Assembly: GCF_001598055.1 (NCBI RefSeq)
Contig: NZ_CP014844.1
Location: 3,375,642 to 3,439,641, forward strand
DNA length: 64,000 nt
Source: Cupriavidus nantongensis
GTDB taxonomy: Bacteria > Pseudomonadota > Gammaproteobacteria > Burkholderiales > Burkholderiaceae
Direction: 5' to 3'
Shown: positions 21,656 through 31,911 of the stretch, piece by piece
Position numbering within the stretch: position 1 is the first letter of the stretch
How the letters are laid out: each line of letters starts with the position of its first letter
Made by a program: the position numbers and the translations under genes
The notes under the pieces: model-generated
The model's input: only the letters and a program-made list of their open reading frames with translations
Database searches by the model: none
Told to the model about the DNA's origin: nothing

Positions 21656-22333
21656 TCAGTTCATCGTGGCCGTGGCCAGCTTGGCGCCGAAGCCGATGAA
21701 CATCGCCCCTACCCCGCTGGCCATGCCGGCCGACAGCCGGCGGCGGCGCCGGAACGCCTCGGCCAGCTTCGCGCCCACGAAGATGATCGTGGTCAGGTAG
21801 GCAAAGCTGCAGATCTGGCACACCAGCCCCAGCACGCCGAACGACAGCACCGGGTAAGCGAAGGCCGGGTCGACGAACTGGATGAAGAACGAGATGAAGA
21901 ACAGGATCGCCTTCGGGTTCAGCAGGCTGATCAGCAGCGCCTTGCGGAACGGGTCGGACTGGTCCGTCGATGCCGCCGGCACCACCGCCGCGCCGGCGGC
22001 TTCGCCGCGCGCAGCCCAGCTGCGCAGCGCGCCGCGCAGCATGTTGAAGCCGATCCACGCCAGGTAGGCCGCGCCGACGTACTTCACCACGTAGAACAGC
22101 GCCGGGCTGGCCTTGAGCAGCGAGGCCACGCCCGCCGCCGACAGCACCATCAGCACCGCGTCGCCCAGGAACACCCCGCACGCGCCCTTGTAGCCAGCGC
22201 GCACGCCGCGCTGCGCCGCCACCGACAGCACGTACATCGAGTTCGGCCCCGGCAGCAGCACGATGAAGATCGTGCCCAGCACATAGGTCCAGAAGTCGGT
22301 GATGCCGAAAGCGGTATGCATGAAGGCGTTCAT
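21656..22333 (-). CDS. leuE: LysE/RhtB-family amino-acid exporter (LeuE-like)
   Basis: This 225-residue protein belongs to the LysE/RhtB exporters of amino acids. It has about six hydrophobic segments and the family motif VLLPGPNSMYVLSVAAQRGVR near residues 25-45. Resemblance is closest to leucine exporters (LeuE), but the substrate cannot be read from sequence. It lies between carA (37 bp upstream) and carB (89 bp downstream) on the same strand, so it is probably cotranscribed with the carbamoyl-phosphate genes. Confidence 0.8.
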   Translation of the reverse strand: MNAFMHTAFGITDFWTYVLGTIFIVLLPGPNSMYVLSVAAQRGVRAGYKGACGVFLGDAVLMVLSAAGVASLLKASPALFYVVKYVGAAYLAWIGFNMLRGALRSWAARGEAAGAAVVPAASTDQSDPFRKALLISLLNPKAILFFISFFIQFVDPAFAYPVLSFGVLGLVCQICSFAYLTTIIFVGAKLAEAFRRRRRLSAGMASGVGAMFIGFGAKLATATMN

Positions 22334-22370
22334 GGGATGTCCCGGTATCTCTCTCGCTGTGCCCGCGCGC

Positions 22371-23507
<1,137 letters not shown>

Positions 23508-23736
23508 GGGTAGGCTCCTGCTGGACTCACCCCGTGACCGACCAATCGACGCCTCGTGCCTCCCAGGCTGGATCCGTGACGGCGGCAGCGGCATTGCGCC
23601 GATGCGGTCGGATCCGGTCGCGGCATGCTAATTGCGTCACATCTGATGCAGACGGCAATGGCGGCGCGGATGGGGGCGGCGGAAGGTGGAAAGCGGTAGG
23701 CGCTAGGGTGAAGGGTTCTGAAAGCGAAACTTTCGA
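23508..23736 (-). promoter_or_regulatory. Long carA 5' leader with a palindrome at the start point
   Basis: From the predicted promoter to the carA GTG there are about 220 transcribed but apparently untranslated bases, C-rich in the first half. An 11-bp palindrome, CGAAA-C-TTTCG (23725-23735), sits at the expected transcription start and could be an operator. I recognise no known riboswitch or PyrR-type attenuator. A minus-strand open frame (23527-23757) crosses the region but has no start signal or resemblance to proteins. Confidence 0.45.
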
Positions 23737-23765
23737 ATTATATCCCGAGCCGCCCAATTTCTCAA
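23737..23765 (-). promoter_or_regulatory. Sigma-70 promoter of carA
   Basis: On the minus strand TTGAGA (23760-23765) and TATAAT (23737-23742) are separated by exactly 17 bp. The -10 is a perfect consensus. It reads toward carA-leuE-carB. The rest of the gap up to the RidA-family gene (23766-23864) is GC-rich with no further signal that I can see. Confidence 0.8.
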
Positions 23766-23864
23766 GTTTTCAAGGACTTGCGCGCGGCAGGCGGCAATCC
23801 CGCCGCGCCGGCGGCGGCCGCGCTGCCCGTTCCCGCATGTGCGGTTGCACCTGCCGCCGGTGGA

Positions 23865-24275
23865 TTACCGCGGCGGCGGCACCACCGCGGTGACTTCGAT
23901 TTCGACCTTGGCGCGCGGCTCGACCAGGTCGGCGACTTCGACCGCCGTCATCGCCGGGAAGTGGCGGCCGATGATGGCGCGGTAATGTTCGCCGATCGCC
24001 CCATAGGCGCCGACATATTCGGCCTTGTCCTTCACATACCAGGTCATGCGCGCGATATGTTCGGGCCGCGCATCGCCGGCCGCCAGCACCGCGACCACGT
24101 TGCGCAGCGTCTGCGCCACCTGCAGGCCGAAGTCGTCGGTCTCGAATTCGCACTGGCTGTTCCAGCCGATCTGGCCGCTGATGAACAGCAGCCGGCTGCC
24201 GGCCTGCATCTCGGTCATCATGCCGTTGGCGTAGCCGCGCGGCGGCGCCCAGTCGGGCGGCTGCAGGATCTTCAT
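23865..24275 (-). CDS. RidA (YjgF/UK114) family enamine/imine deaminase-like protein
   Basis: RidA proteins hydrolyse reactive enamines and imines to ketones and ammonia. The 136-residue protein has the fold's LLFISGQIGWNSQ segment near residues 29-41. The conserved Arg is in EPRAKVEIE (Arg121, equivalent to the catalytic Arg105 of RidA), which supports activity. It is the last gene of the 2-aminobenzoate operon, 60 bp after the thioesterase. The pathway makes an enamine CoA thioester, so this protein may remove the amino group or clear a reactive side product. That role is inference from context. Confidence 0.85.
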   Translation of the reverse strand: MKILQPPDWAPPRGYANGMMTEMQAGSRLLFISGQIGWNSQCEFETDDFGLQVAQTLRNVVAVLAAGDARPEHIARMTWYVKDKAEYVGAYGAIGEHYRAIIGRHFPAMTAVEVADLVEPRAKVEIEVTAVVPPPR

Positions 24276-24335
24276 GTCGTTTCCCTGTGGTTGCTTGGTA
24301 TGTTGGATGGAATACGGATGGATCGAAATCCGGGT

Positions 24336-24761
24336 TCAGGCCGCGGCGACCAGGTAGCGCGCCATGGCCTCGCGCACGGCTTCGGGCAGCGGCTGCGGCG
24401 CGATTGCGCCGGTATCGACGCAGACCAGCCGTTGCGTCACTTCCATGCGGGTGTCGTCATGCGGGCCGGCAAAGCGGATCGCCAGCGTGAAGCTGGACTG
24501 GCCCAGCTTCAGCACGCGCAATTCGCGAGTCAGCACCTCGCCCAGCCGGCTCGGCGCCAGGAAGCGGCATTCCAGCTCGGCGGTCGGCACGCCGGCGCGG
24601 CCCTCGCCGTGCATGGCATCGAAGGGCCAGCCCAGCGCCTCGCCGAACCAGTCCTCGATCAGGTCGTTGAGCATCTCGAAGTAGCGCGGGTAGAACACGA
24701 TTCCGGCGGCATCGCAGTGCTTGAAGCGCACCAGCACGGTATTGCGGAACACGTCGCTCAT
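24336..24761 (-). CDS. Hot-dog acyl-CoA thioesterase (4-hydroxybenzoyl-CoA thioesterase family)
   Basis: The 141-residue protein has the 4HBT active-site stretch [17 protein letters not shown], with the expected catalytic Asp17 and the start of the long hot-dog helix. Its probable job is hydrolysis of an aromatic or dearomatised CoA thioester, to release CoA when the pathway stalls. Its ATG overlaps the stop of the CoA ligase in an ATGA, so the two are translationally coupled. The true substrate is not readable from sequence. Confidence 0.85.
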   Translation of the reverse strand: MSDVFRNTVLVRFKHCDAAGIVFYPRYFEMLNDLIEDWFGEALGWPFDAMHGEGRAGVPTAELECRFLAPSRLGEVLTRELRVLKLGQSSFTLAIRFAGPHDDTRMEVTQRLVCVDTGAIAPQPLPEAVREAMARYLVAAA

Positions 24762-26455
24762 GGCTGCCCCTGCTGCGGCTTGCCGCCATTGCCCGCGCCC
24801 GGTCCCTGCTCCGCCATCTGGCGCAGCCGGAAGCGCTGCAGCTTGCCGGTCTCGGTGCGCGGCAGCGCCGGCACGAACTCGATGCGGCGCGGATACTTGT
24901 ACGGCGCGATCTGGCGCTTGACGTGGTCCTGCAGCGCGGTGCGGGTGGCGTCGTCGGCGGCCACGCCCTCGCGCAGCACCACGTACGCCATCACCACCTG
25001 GCCGCGGCCGTCGTCGGGCGCGCCGACCACGCCGCATTCGGCCACCGCCTCGTGCTGCATCAGCGCGCTCTCCACCTCCGGCCCGGCGATGTTGTAGCCG
25101 GCCGAGATGATCATGTCGTCGGAGCGCGCCTGGTAGAAGTAATAGCCGTCCGCGTCGGCGACGAAGGTATCGCCCGGCAGGTTCCAGCCGGCCTTCACAT
25201 AGTTGGCCTGGCGCGGGTCGTCCAGGTAGCGGCAGCCGGTGGGGCCCTGCACCGCGAGCTTGCCGACCTGGCCCGGCGGCAGCGGCCGCATCTCCTCGTC
25301 GACGATCTGCGCCACGTAGCCAGGCACCACCTTGCCGATCGCGCCTGGCCTGACCTCGGCGCCGGCGCTCGAGATAAAGATGTGCATCATCTCGGTGCCG
25401 CCGATGCCATCGGTCATCTCGATGCCGGTGGCGGCCTTCCAGCTCTGCCGCGTGGCGTCGGGCAGCGCCTCGCCGGCCGACACGCTGTGGCGCAGGCTGG
25501 AGATATCGAAGCGCGGCGCCAGCGTCGCCATCTGCCGGTAGAAGGTGGGCGCGGTGAAGACGATGGTGGCGCGGAAGTCGTGGATCAGCTCGAGCAGCGT
25601 TTCGGGCGTGAGTTTCTCCGCCAGCACCGTGCTGGCGCCGATGCGCAACGGGAAGCACAGCATGCCGCCCAGCCCGAAGGTAAAGGCGATCGGCGGCGTA
25701 CCGCAGAAGATATCGTCAGGCGCGGAGCGCAGCACATGGCGCGGGAACAAATCGCACATGGCCAGCACGTCGCGGTGGAAATGCATGGTGCCCTTGGGCT
25801 GGCCGGTGGTGCCGCTGGTAAAGGCGATCAGGCAGACATCGTCGCTGGCGGTGTCGCAGGCGTCGAAGGTGTCCGGCTTGCCGGCCAGCGCCGCTTCCAG
25901 CGAGCCCTCGCCTGCGCCGTTGAAATGCAGCGTCTGCGCCAGGCTCGGGCAATGGCATTCGCCGCCGGCCTGCTGGTTGGCGTCGAGCTCGTCGCGCAGG
26001 CGCACATCGCACAGCGCCGCGGTCACCTGAGCCTTGTCGATGATCTGCTTGAGTTCCCTGGCGCGCAGCAGCGGCATGGTCGGCACCGCCACCAGCCCGG
26101 CCTTCAGCGTGGCCAGCCAGCTGGCCGCCATCATCAGGTTGTTGGGGCCGCGCAGCAGCACACGGTTGCCGGGGACCAGCCGCATGTCCTCGACCAGCAC
26201 ATGGGCGATGCGGTTCACCAGCGCGGCGAGCTGTGCATAGGTCACGGTCTCGATGCCGCCGTCGCGACCGTCGCGACGATGGCGGATGGCGATGCGCTCG
26301 CCGCGTCCTTCGCACACGTGGCGGTCGACCAGCTCCACCGCGGCATTGATGCGCTCGGGGTAGTCGGTATCGGCATTGAAACGGAACACCGGCCACTGGT
26401 CCTGCGGCGGCAGGCGGTCCCGCGCGAAGGTGTCGAGGTGGGCTGTGGTCGCCAT
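24758..26455 (-). CDS. abmG: 2-Aminobenzoate-CoA ligase (benzoate-CoA ligase family)
   Basis: This enzyme activates 2-aminobenzoate with ATP and CoA, the first step of the aerobic CoA-dependent anthranilate pathway known from Azoarcus evansii. The 565-residue protein is an ANL-family ligase with P-loop [11 protein letters not shown] (212-222), the A5-like motif [23 protein letters not shown]-type sequence ([10 protein letters not shown]) and the C-terminal catalytic Lys in [10 protein letters not shown]. Assignment to aminobenzoate and not benzoate rests on overall resemblance and on the monooxygenase/reductase in the same operon. Confidence 0.85.
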   Translation of the reverse strand: MATTAHLDTFARDRLPPQDQWPVFRFNADTDYPERINAAVELVDRHVCEGRGERIAIRHRRDGRDGGIETVTYAQLAALVNRIAHVLVEDMRLVPGNRVLLRGPNNLMMAASWLATLKAGLVAVPTMPLLRARELKQIIDKAQVTAALCDVRLRDELDANQQAGGECHCPSLAQTLHFNGAGEGSLEAALAGKPDTFDACDTASDDVCLIAFTSGTTGQPKGTMHFHRDVLAMCDLFPRHVLRSAPDDIFCGTPPIAFTFGLGGMLCFPLRIGASTVLAEKLTPETLLELIHDFRATIVFTAPTFYRQMATLAPRFDISSLRHSVSAGEALPDATRQSWKAATGIEMTDGIGGTEMMHIFISSAGAEVRPGAIGKVVPGYVAQIVDEEMRPLPPGQVGKLAVQGPTGCRYLDDPRQANYVKAGWNLPGDTFVADADGYYFYQARSDDMIISAGYNIAGPEVESALMQHEAVAECGVVGAPDDGRGQVVMAYVVLREGVAADDATRTALQDHVKRQIAPYKYPRRIEFVPALPRTETGKLQRFRLRQMAEQGPGAGNGGKPQQGQP

Positions 26456-26524
26456 GGCTTGTCTCCTGTCTGCTCTGTATCGGTACGGCAGTTCGCGGGT
26501 GGCGCGGGGGCGCGCGGTCCGGCC

Positions 26525-27694
26525 TCAGGCCTGCTGCCCGGCCAGCGTCTCGCGCGCGATGATCAGCTTCTGCACTTCGGTGGCGCCTTCATAGATCCGC
26601 AGCGAGCGGATCTCGCGGTACAGGCTTTCCACGCGCGTGCCGACCTTGACGCCAAGGCCGCCGAACATCTGCACCGCGCGGTCGATCACCTGCTGCGCGT
26701 TCTCGGTGGCGACCATCTTGGCCATGGCCGCCTCGCGCGTGGTGCGCTGCCCCTTGACATCGCGCAGCCAGGCCGCGCGGTAGGTCAGCAGCGCCGCGGC
26801 GTCGATGGCGGTGGCCATGTCGCCGATCGCGGCCTGGGTCAGCTGCAGGTCGGCCAGCACGCCGCCGAACATCGGCCGCGTGCGGGCACGCGCCAGCGCA
26901 TCGTCCAGCGCGGCGCGGCCGAAGCCCAGCGCCGCCGCCGCCACCGAAGCGCGGAAGATATCGAGCGTCATCATCGCCACCTTGAAGCCCTGCCCCGCCT
27001 CGCCCAGCCGGTTGCCCACCGGCACGCGGCACTGGTCGAAGCGCAGCGTCGCCAGCGGATGCGGTGCCATCACGTCGATGCGTTCGGCAATGGTCAGGCC
27101 CGGGGTGTCGGCGTCGACCACCAGCGCGGTGATGCCGCGCGCGCCCGGGGCCTCGCCGGTGCGCACGAACACGCAGTAGAAGTCGGCGATGCCGCCGTTC
27201 GAGATCCAGGTCTTGGCGCCATCGACCACATAGTGGCTACCGTCTTCGGACAACCTGGCGCTGCATTGCATCGCGGCAACATCCGAGCCGGCATCGGGTT
27301 CCGACAGCGCGAACGCCGCGATCGCCTCGCCGCGCGCCACGCGCGGCAGGTAGCGCGCACGCAGCGCATCGCTGCCCGCCAGCGAAATCGCGCCGGAGCC
27401 CAGCCCCTGCATGGCAAAGGCGAAATCGGCCAGGCCGTCATGGCGCGCCAGCGTCTCGCGCAGCAGGCACAGCGAGCGCGAATCCAGCGCCGGCAGCGCG
27501 CCGCCATGCGCGGCCGGCACGCAGTAGCGCAGCCAGCCGGCCTCGCCCAGCTGCCGCACCAGCGCGCGGCAGGCGGCGTCGGTGTCGCTGTGGTCGACCC
27601 GCAGGTGTTGCCCGCACCATGCGTCGAGTTCGCGCTCCAGCGCGCGGTGGGTGTCGTCGAACAGCGGCAGATCGAGGTAGGTCTTGTCGGACAT
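26525..27694 (-). CDS. Acyl-CoA dehydrogenase family protein
   Basis: This FAD enzyme is predicted to oxidise a CoA-bound ring or open-chain intermediate. The 389-residue protein has the three acyl-CoA dehydrogenase regions: an N-terminal helical domain, a middle strand domain ([30 protein letters not shown]) and a C-terminal helical domain. [10 protein letters not shown] carries the catalytic-position Glu. It follows the enoyl-CoA hydratase by 6 bp and precedes the ligase by 69 bp, so it belongs to the 2-aminobenzoate operon. The substrate is inferred from context. Confidence 0.88.
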   Translation of the reverse strand: MSDKTYLDLPLFDDTHRALERELDAWCGQHLRVDHSDTDAACRALVRQLGEAGWLRYCVPAAHGGALPALDSRSLCLLRETLARHDGLADFAFAMQGLGSGAISLAGSDALRARYLPRVARGEAIAAFALSEPDAGSDVAAMQCSARLSEDGSHYVVDGAKTWISNGGIADFYCVFVRTGEAPGARGITALVVDADTPGLTIAERIDVMAPHPLATLRFDQCRVPVGNRLGEAGQGFKVAMMTLDIFRASVAAAALGFGRAALDDALARARTRPMFGGVLADLQLTQAAIGDMATAIDAAALLTYRAAWLRDVKGQRTTREAAMAKMVATENAQQVIDRAVQMFGGLGVKVGTRVESLYREIRSLRIYEGATEVQKLIIARETLAGQQA

Positions 27695-27700
27695 GGCGGC

Positions 27701-28552
27701 TCAGTCCCCTTCGAACACCGGCCTGGTCTTGGCGACGAAGGCCTCGTAGGCGCGGCGGAAATCGCGCGTCTGCATGCAGATCGCCTGCGCCTCGGCCTCG
27801 GCCTCGATGGCTTCGTCCAGGCCCATGTTCCATTCCTGGTGCAGCAGCTTCTTGGTCACGCCGTGGGCGAAGGTGGGGCCGGCGGCCAGTTGCGCGGCCA
27901 GCGCCTGCGCCTGCGCCAGCACTGCTTCGGACGGATGCAGCGCGTTGAAGAAGCCCCACTGCAGCCCTTCCTCCGCGCTCATCGAGCGGCCCGTGTACAG
28001 CAGCTCGCTGGCACGGCCCTGCCCGATCACGCGCGGCAGCAGCGTGCATGCGCCCATGTCGGCACCGGCCAGGCCGACGCGCGTGAACAGAAAAGCGGTC
28101 TTGGCCTGCGCCGTGCCCAGCCGCATGTCGGAAGCCAGCGCCATCATCGCGCCGGCGCCGGCGCAGATGCCGTCGACCGCGCTCACCACCGGCTGCGGGC
28201 ACGCGCGCATTGCCTTGACCAGGTCGCCGGTCATGCGCGTGAAGTCGAGCAGTTCCGGCATCGACATGCGCGTCAGCGGGCCGATGATCTCGTGCACGTC
28301 GCCGCCCGAGCAATAGTTGCCACCGGCGCCGGTCACCACCACGGCCTTGATGTCGCTGGCGTAGCACAGGCCGCGGAACAGGTCGCGCAGCTCGGCGTAG
28401 GAGTCGAAGGTCAGCGGGTTCTTGCGTTCGGGCCGGTTCAGCGTCACGGTGCCGACCTTGCCGTCGGCGGACACCGACCACAGGAAATGCTGGGGCTGGT
28501 AGCCGGCGAAGCTGCGCTTGTGGTGGCGCATGTCGAGTGCGATCTCTGTCAT
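27701..28552 (-). CDS. Enoyl-CoA hydratase/isomerase family protein
   Basis: This 283-residue crotonase-fold protein probably performs a hydration or hydrolytic ring-opening step in the beta-oxidation-like part of the 2-aminobenzoate pathway. The CoA and oxyanion-hole segments [20 protein letters not shown] and [19 protein letters not shown] are clear. [18 protein letters not shown] is the typical third segment. It lies 29 bp after the SDR gene and 6 bp before the dehydrogenase. Which bond it attacks is not readable from sequence. Confidence 0.87.
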   Translation of the reverse strand: MTEIALDMRHHKRSFAGYQPQHFLWSVSADGKVGTVTLNRPERKNPLTFDSYAELRDLFRGLCYASDIKAVVVTGAGGNYCSGGDVHEIIGPLTRMSMPELLDFTRMTGDLVKAMRACPQPVVSAVDGICAGAGAMMALASDMRLGTAQAKTAFLFTRVGLAGADMGACTLLPRVIGQGRASELLYTGRSMSAEEGLQWGFFNALHPSEAVLAQAQALAAQLAAGPTFAHGVTKKLLHQEWNMGLDEAIEAEAEAQAICMQTRDFRRAYEAFVAKTRPVFEGD

Positions 28553-28581
28553 GGGTTCTCTCGTTGTCTGCTGCAGTCAGT

Positions 28582-29385
28582 TCAGCCCGCCATCACTTCG
28601 CCGCCGGCGACGGGGATCGCCTGCCCGGTAATCGCCGCCGCGGACGGCTGGCACAGCCAGGCCACTGCGTCGGCCACTTCCTCGGGCTGCACCAGCCGGC
28701 GCTGCGGATTGCGCGCGGCCAGTTCGGCGCGCGCCTGTTCTTCGCTGCGGCCGGTCTTGCCGACGATATTGGCGACCGCGTCGCGCACGATGTCGGTTTC
28801 GGTATAGCCCGGGCAGACCGCGTTGACGGTCACGCCCCTGGCCGCGGTTTCCAGCGCCAGCGCGCGGGTCAGGCCGATCACGCCGTGCTTGGCCGCGCAG
28901 TAGGCGCTGACATAGCCATAGCCGATCAGCCCCGCGGTGCTGGCGACGTTGACGATGCGCCCCCAGCCCGCGTCGAGCATCGCCGGCAGCGCCGCCTGCG
29001 TGCACAGGAAGGTGCCGGTCAGGTTGACGTCGAGCATGCGCTGCCATAGCTCGGCATCGGTCTTCAGGAACGGTGCGCTGTGCGCCTGCCCGGCGTTGTT
29101 GACCAGCATCGCGACCGGGCCGGCCTGTTCCGTGGCCGCGGTAAAGGCGCGCGCCACGCTGTCGGCATCGGCAATGTCGGCCGTGACGTGCGCGACCATC
29201 GCACCCGCCGGCGCCTGCCCGCGCAGCGCCTGCACCGTCGCCTGCAGCGTGGCGGCATCGCGCCCCAGCAGCGTGACGCTGGCGCCATCGGCCAGCAGCC
29301 GCCGTGCGATCGCCGCGCCGATGCCGCGCCCGCCGCCGGTGACCAGCGCGTGCCGGCCGGCCAGTGTTGCCGTGCTGGCGCTCAT
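28582..29385 (-). CDS. Short-chain dehydrogenase/reductase (3-hydroxyacyl-CoA dehydrogenase-like)
   Basis: The 267-residue protein has the cofactor loop TGGGRGIG (16-23), NNAG (96-99) and the catalytic set Ser149, Tyr162 and Lys166 in [18 protein letters not shown]. It probably interconverts an alcohol and a ketone on a CoA-bound intermediate. The start at 29385 overlaps the stop of the monooxygenase/reductase (ATGA), so the two are coupled. [15 protein letters not shown] near the end is like SDRs of the acetoacetyl/3-hydroxybutyrate type. Confidence 0.88.
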   Translation of the reverse strand: MSASTATLAGRHALVTGGGRGIGAAIARRLLADGASVTLLGRDAATLQATVQALRGQAPAGAMVAHVTADIADADSVARAFTAATEQAGPVAMLVNNAGQAHSAPFLKTDAELWQRMLDVNLTGTFLCTQAALPAMLDAGWGRIVNVASTAGLIGYGYVSAYCAAKHGVIGLTRALALETAARGVTVNAVCPGYTETDIVRDAVANIVGKTGRSEEQARAELAARNPQRRLVQPEEVADAVAWLCQPSAAAITGQAIPVAGGEVMAG

Positions 29386-31736
29386 GCCTGCTTCTCCTGC
29401 GCCGCGGCGCGTTCGAGATTGGTTTCCAGTTGCCGCTTGCCTGCCAGGTACTGCCTGGGCCAGGCGATGTCGCGATAGCCGATGCGCGCGGCTTCCTGCA
29501 GCGTCCACGCCGGGTTGGCCAGGTGCGGCCGTGCGATCGCGCACAGGTCGGCGCGACCGGCGGCGATGATCGAGTCGACGTGGTCCGCTTCGAAGATGGC
29601 GCCCACCGCGATGGTGGCGATGCCGGCCTCGTTGCGAATGCGGTCCGCGAACGGGGTCTGGTACATGCGGCCGTAGACCGGCGCCTGGTCAGGGCTGACC
29701 TGGCCCGACGAGCAGTCGATCATGTCGGCGCCCGCGGCCTTGAACGCACGCGCAATCTCCACCGCGTCATCGGGTGTGATGCCGCCGTCGACCCAGTCAT
29801 GCGCGGAAATGCGCACCGACATCGGCTTGTCCTGCGGCCACACCGCGCGCACGGCTTCGAACACTTCCAGCGGATAGCGCAGCCGCGCGGCCAGCGAACC
29901 GCCGTATTCGTCGTCGCGCGTATTGGTCAGCGGCGAGATAAAGCTCGACAGCAGATAGCCGTGCGCGCAGTGCAGCTCGAGCCAGTCGAAGCCGGCCTCG
30001 GCCGCCCGCCGCGCGCTGGCGACGAAATCGTCGCGCACGCGGTCCATGTCGGCGCGCGTCATCTCACGCGGGGTCTGCGATTCGCCCGGCAGGTAAGGCA
30101 GCGGCGACGCCGAGATCACCGGCCAGTTGCCCTGCGGCAGCGGATGGTCCATCGCCTCCCAGCCGAGCTGGGTCGAGCCCTTGCGGCCCGCGTGGCCGAT
30201 CTGCATGGCGATGCGCGCATCGCTGTTGGCGTGCACGAAATCGACGATGCGCTTCCAGGCGTCGCGCTGCGTGTCGTTCCACAGGCCCGGGCAGCCCGGC
30301 GTGATGCGGGCATCGGGCGACACGCAGGTCATCTCCGCCACCACCATGCCGGCGCCGCCGAGCGCGCGCGCGCCCAGGTGCACCAGGTGGAAGTCGCCGG
30401 GCACGCCGTCGGTGCAGGAATACATCGCCATTGGCGACACCACCACACGGTTCTTCAGCGTGACGCCGCGCAGACGGAACGGCGTGAACATCGGCGGCAG
30501 CGGCTGCTGCGCCTGCAGCTTCAGGCTGTCGGCCGGCACCCCGGCCTGCTGCGCCAGCCAGTGCTCGAACTGCGCGACATAGCCGGCATCGCGCACGCGC
30601 AGGTTTTCATGCGAGATCCGCTGCGAACGTGTCAGCAGCGAATAGGCGAACTGCTCGGGCGGCAGGCTGCCGGCATAGCGCTCGACGTTCTCGAACCACT
30701 CGGTCGAGTTGCGCGCGGCGTTCTGGATCTTCAGCACTTCCACGCCGCGCGTGGCTTCGTAGCGCGCCAGCGCATCGGGCAGGCCGTCGTGGCCGCTGCC
30801 ACGGATCTCCTCGGCCAGGTCGATGGCATCCTCGAGCGCCAGCTTGGTACCCGAGCCGATCGAGAAATGCGCGGTGTGCGCGGCATCGCCCATCAGCACC
30901 ACCGGCACGCGGCGGCCGTCGGGCAAGGTGTTCCAGTGCACCCATTGCCGGCAGATCACGCGCGGGAAGCGGATCCAGATCGCCGAGCCGCGCAGGTGCG
31001 CCGCGTTGCTGATCAGCTTGTTGCCGTCGAGGTAGCGCGCGAACAGCTTCTCGCAATACGCCACGCCCTCTTCCTGGCTCATCTGCTCAATGCCGGCGGC
31101 ACGCCAGACCGCTTCCGGCGTCTCGACGATAAAGGTCGAGGTGTTGTCGTCGAAGCGGTAGGCATGCGCCTGGAACCAGCCGTGCTCGGTTTTTTCGAAG
31201 GCGAAGGTGAAGGCGTCGAACAGCTTGTGCGTGCCCAGCCAGACAAAGCGGCACTGGCGCGTATCGATATCCGGCCGGAAGGTGTCGGCATAGCGGGTGC
31301 GGATGCGGCTGTTCAAGCCGTCCGACGCGATCACCAGGTCAGCCTGGTATTGCATCGCCAGCGCCTGGTCGTCGGACACATCGGTCTCGAACACCAGCTT
31401 CACCCCGAGCGCTTCGCAGCGCGCCTGCAGGATGTTCAGCAGGCGCTTGCGGCCGATGCCGATAAAGCCATGCCCGCCCGAGCGGATGGTGCGCCCGCCG
31501 ATATGGATGTCGATATCGTCCCAGTGGTTGAAGGCGGCGTTGATCTCGGCGGCGCTGGCCGGGTCGGCCTGCTTCAGGTTGTCCATGGTGGCGTCCGAGA
31601 ACACCACGCCCCAGCCGAAGGTATCGTAGGGCCGGTTGCGCTCGACCACGATGACCTCGTTGGCCGGTTCCTGCAGCTTCATCAGCAGGCCGAAGTACAG
31701 GCCGGCGGGGCCTCCGCCAATACAAAGCACACGCAT
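29382..31736 (-). CDS. Bifunctional 2-aminobenzoyl-CoA monooxygenase/reductase (FAD hydroxylase + OYE-like fusion)
   Basis: This 784-residue fusion is the key dearomatising enzyme. In the known pathway it hydroxylates 2-aminobenzoyl-CoA at C5 and reduces the ring to 2-amino-5-oxocyclohex-1-ene-1-carbonyl-CoA. Residues 1-~400 are a class A flavin monooxygenase: the dinucleotide loop [12 protein letters not shown] and the FAD motif [16 protein letters not shown]. From about residue 416 (MFTPFRLRG) there is an old-yellow-enzyme domain: [35 protein letters not shown]. Salicylyl-CoA 5-hydroxylase/reductases share this layout and are an alternative. It is the first gene of the operon. Confidence 0.9.
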   Translation of the reverse strand: MRVLCIGGGPAGLYFGLLMKLQEPANEVIVVERNRPYDTFGWGVVFSDATMDNLKQADPASAAEINAAFNHWDDIDIHIGGRTIRSGGHGFIGIGRKRLLNILQARCEALGVKLVFETDVSDDQALAMQYQADLVIASDGLNSRIRTRYADTFRPDIDTRQCRFVWLGTHKLFDAFTFAFEKTEHGWFQAHAYRFDDNTSTFIVETPEAVWRAAGIEQMSQEEGVAYCEKLFARYLDGNKLISNAAHLRGSAIWIRFPRVICRQWVHWNTLPDGRRVPVVLMGDAAHTAHFSIGSGTKLALEDAIDLAEEIRGSGHDGLPDALARYEATRGVEVLKIQNAARNSTEWFENVERYAGSLPPEQFAYSLLTRSQRISHENLRVRDAGYVAQFEHWLAQQAGVPADSLKLQAQQPLPPMFTPFRLRGVTLKNRVVVSPMAMYSCTDGVPGDFHLVHLGARALGGAGMVVAEMTCVSPDARITPGCPGLWNDTQRDAWKRIVDFVHANSDARIAMQIGHAGRKGSTQLGWEAMDHPLPQGNWPVISASPLPYLPGESQTPREMTRADMDRVRDDFVASARRAAEAGFDWLELHCAHGYLLSSFISPLTNTRDDEYGGSLAARLRYPLEVFEAVRAVWPQDKPMSVRISAHDWVDGGITPDDAVEIARAFKAAGADMIDCSSGQVSPDQAPVYGRMYQTPFADRIRNEAGIATIAVGAIFEADHVDSIIAAGRADLCAIARPHLANPAWTLQEAARIGYRDIAWPRQYLAGKRQLETNLERAAAQEKQA

Positions 31737-31816
31737 CTGTTGCCTCCTGCCGGCTGTGCCGGGCGCGCCGCATATCGCGCACGATCCCGGACTACACCGC
31801 CATCTAGATCATGATT

Positions 31817-31839
31817 AAATATTTTATGCTTCAAATATT
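31817..31839. promoter_or_regulatory. AT-rich repeat pair upstream of the aminobenzoate operon
   Basis: AAATATT occurs at 31817-31823 and again at 31833-31839 (16-bp period), in a short AT-rich patch 80 bp before the first gene of the operon. Because AATATT is self-complementary, the pair is both a direct and an inverted repeat. It is a candidate operator for an unlinked regulator. No regulator gene is present in the cluster. Confidence 0.45.
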
Positions 31840-31911
31840 AGACTGCATCACGACCGATGGCAAGGCGGCGATGCGGTATGCCGCGCGCGGCACCCCCATC
31901 GCCCTGTCCCA

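Noticed and set aside
18291..21800. Very long open frame on the + strand opposite carB (about 1170 codons)
   Set aside because: It is fully antisense to carB, with Arg/His/Ala/Val-rich composition typical of GC-rich shadow frames, and has no domain or ribosome site.
23508..23736. Known riboswitch or PyrR attenuator before carA
   Set aside because: No recognisable aptamer core, anti-terminator or T-run terminator is present in the leader.
24923..28807. Very long open frame on the + strand opposite the aminobenzoate operon (about 1290 codons)
   Set aside because: It runs antisense to three clear enzyme genes and across their gaps, with low-complexity composition; it is a codon-bias artefact.
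31800..31860. AT-rich patch as a sign of a mobile element border
   Set aside because: It is only about 40 bp long, with no terminal inverted repeats, no target duplication and no transposase fragment.
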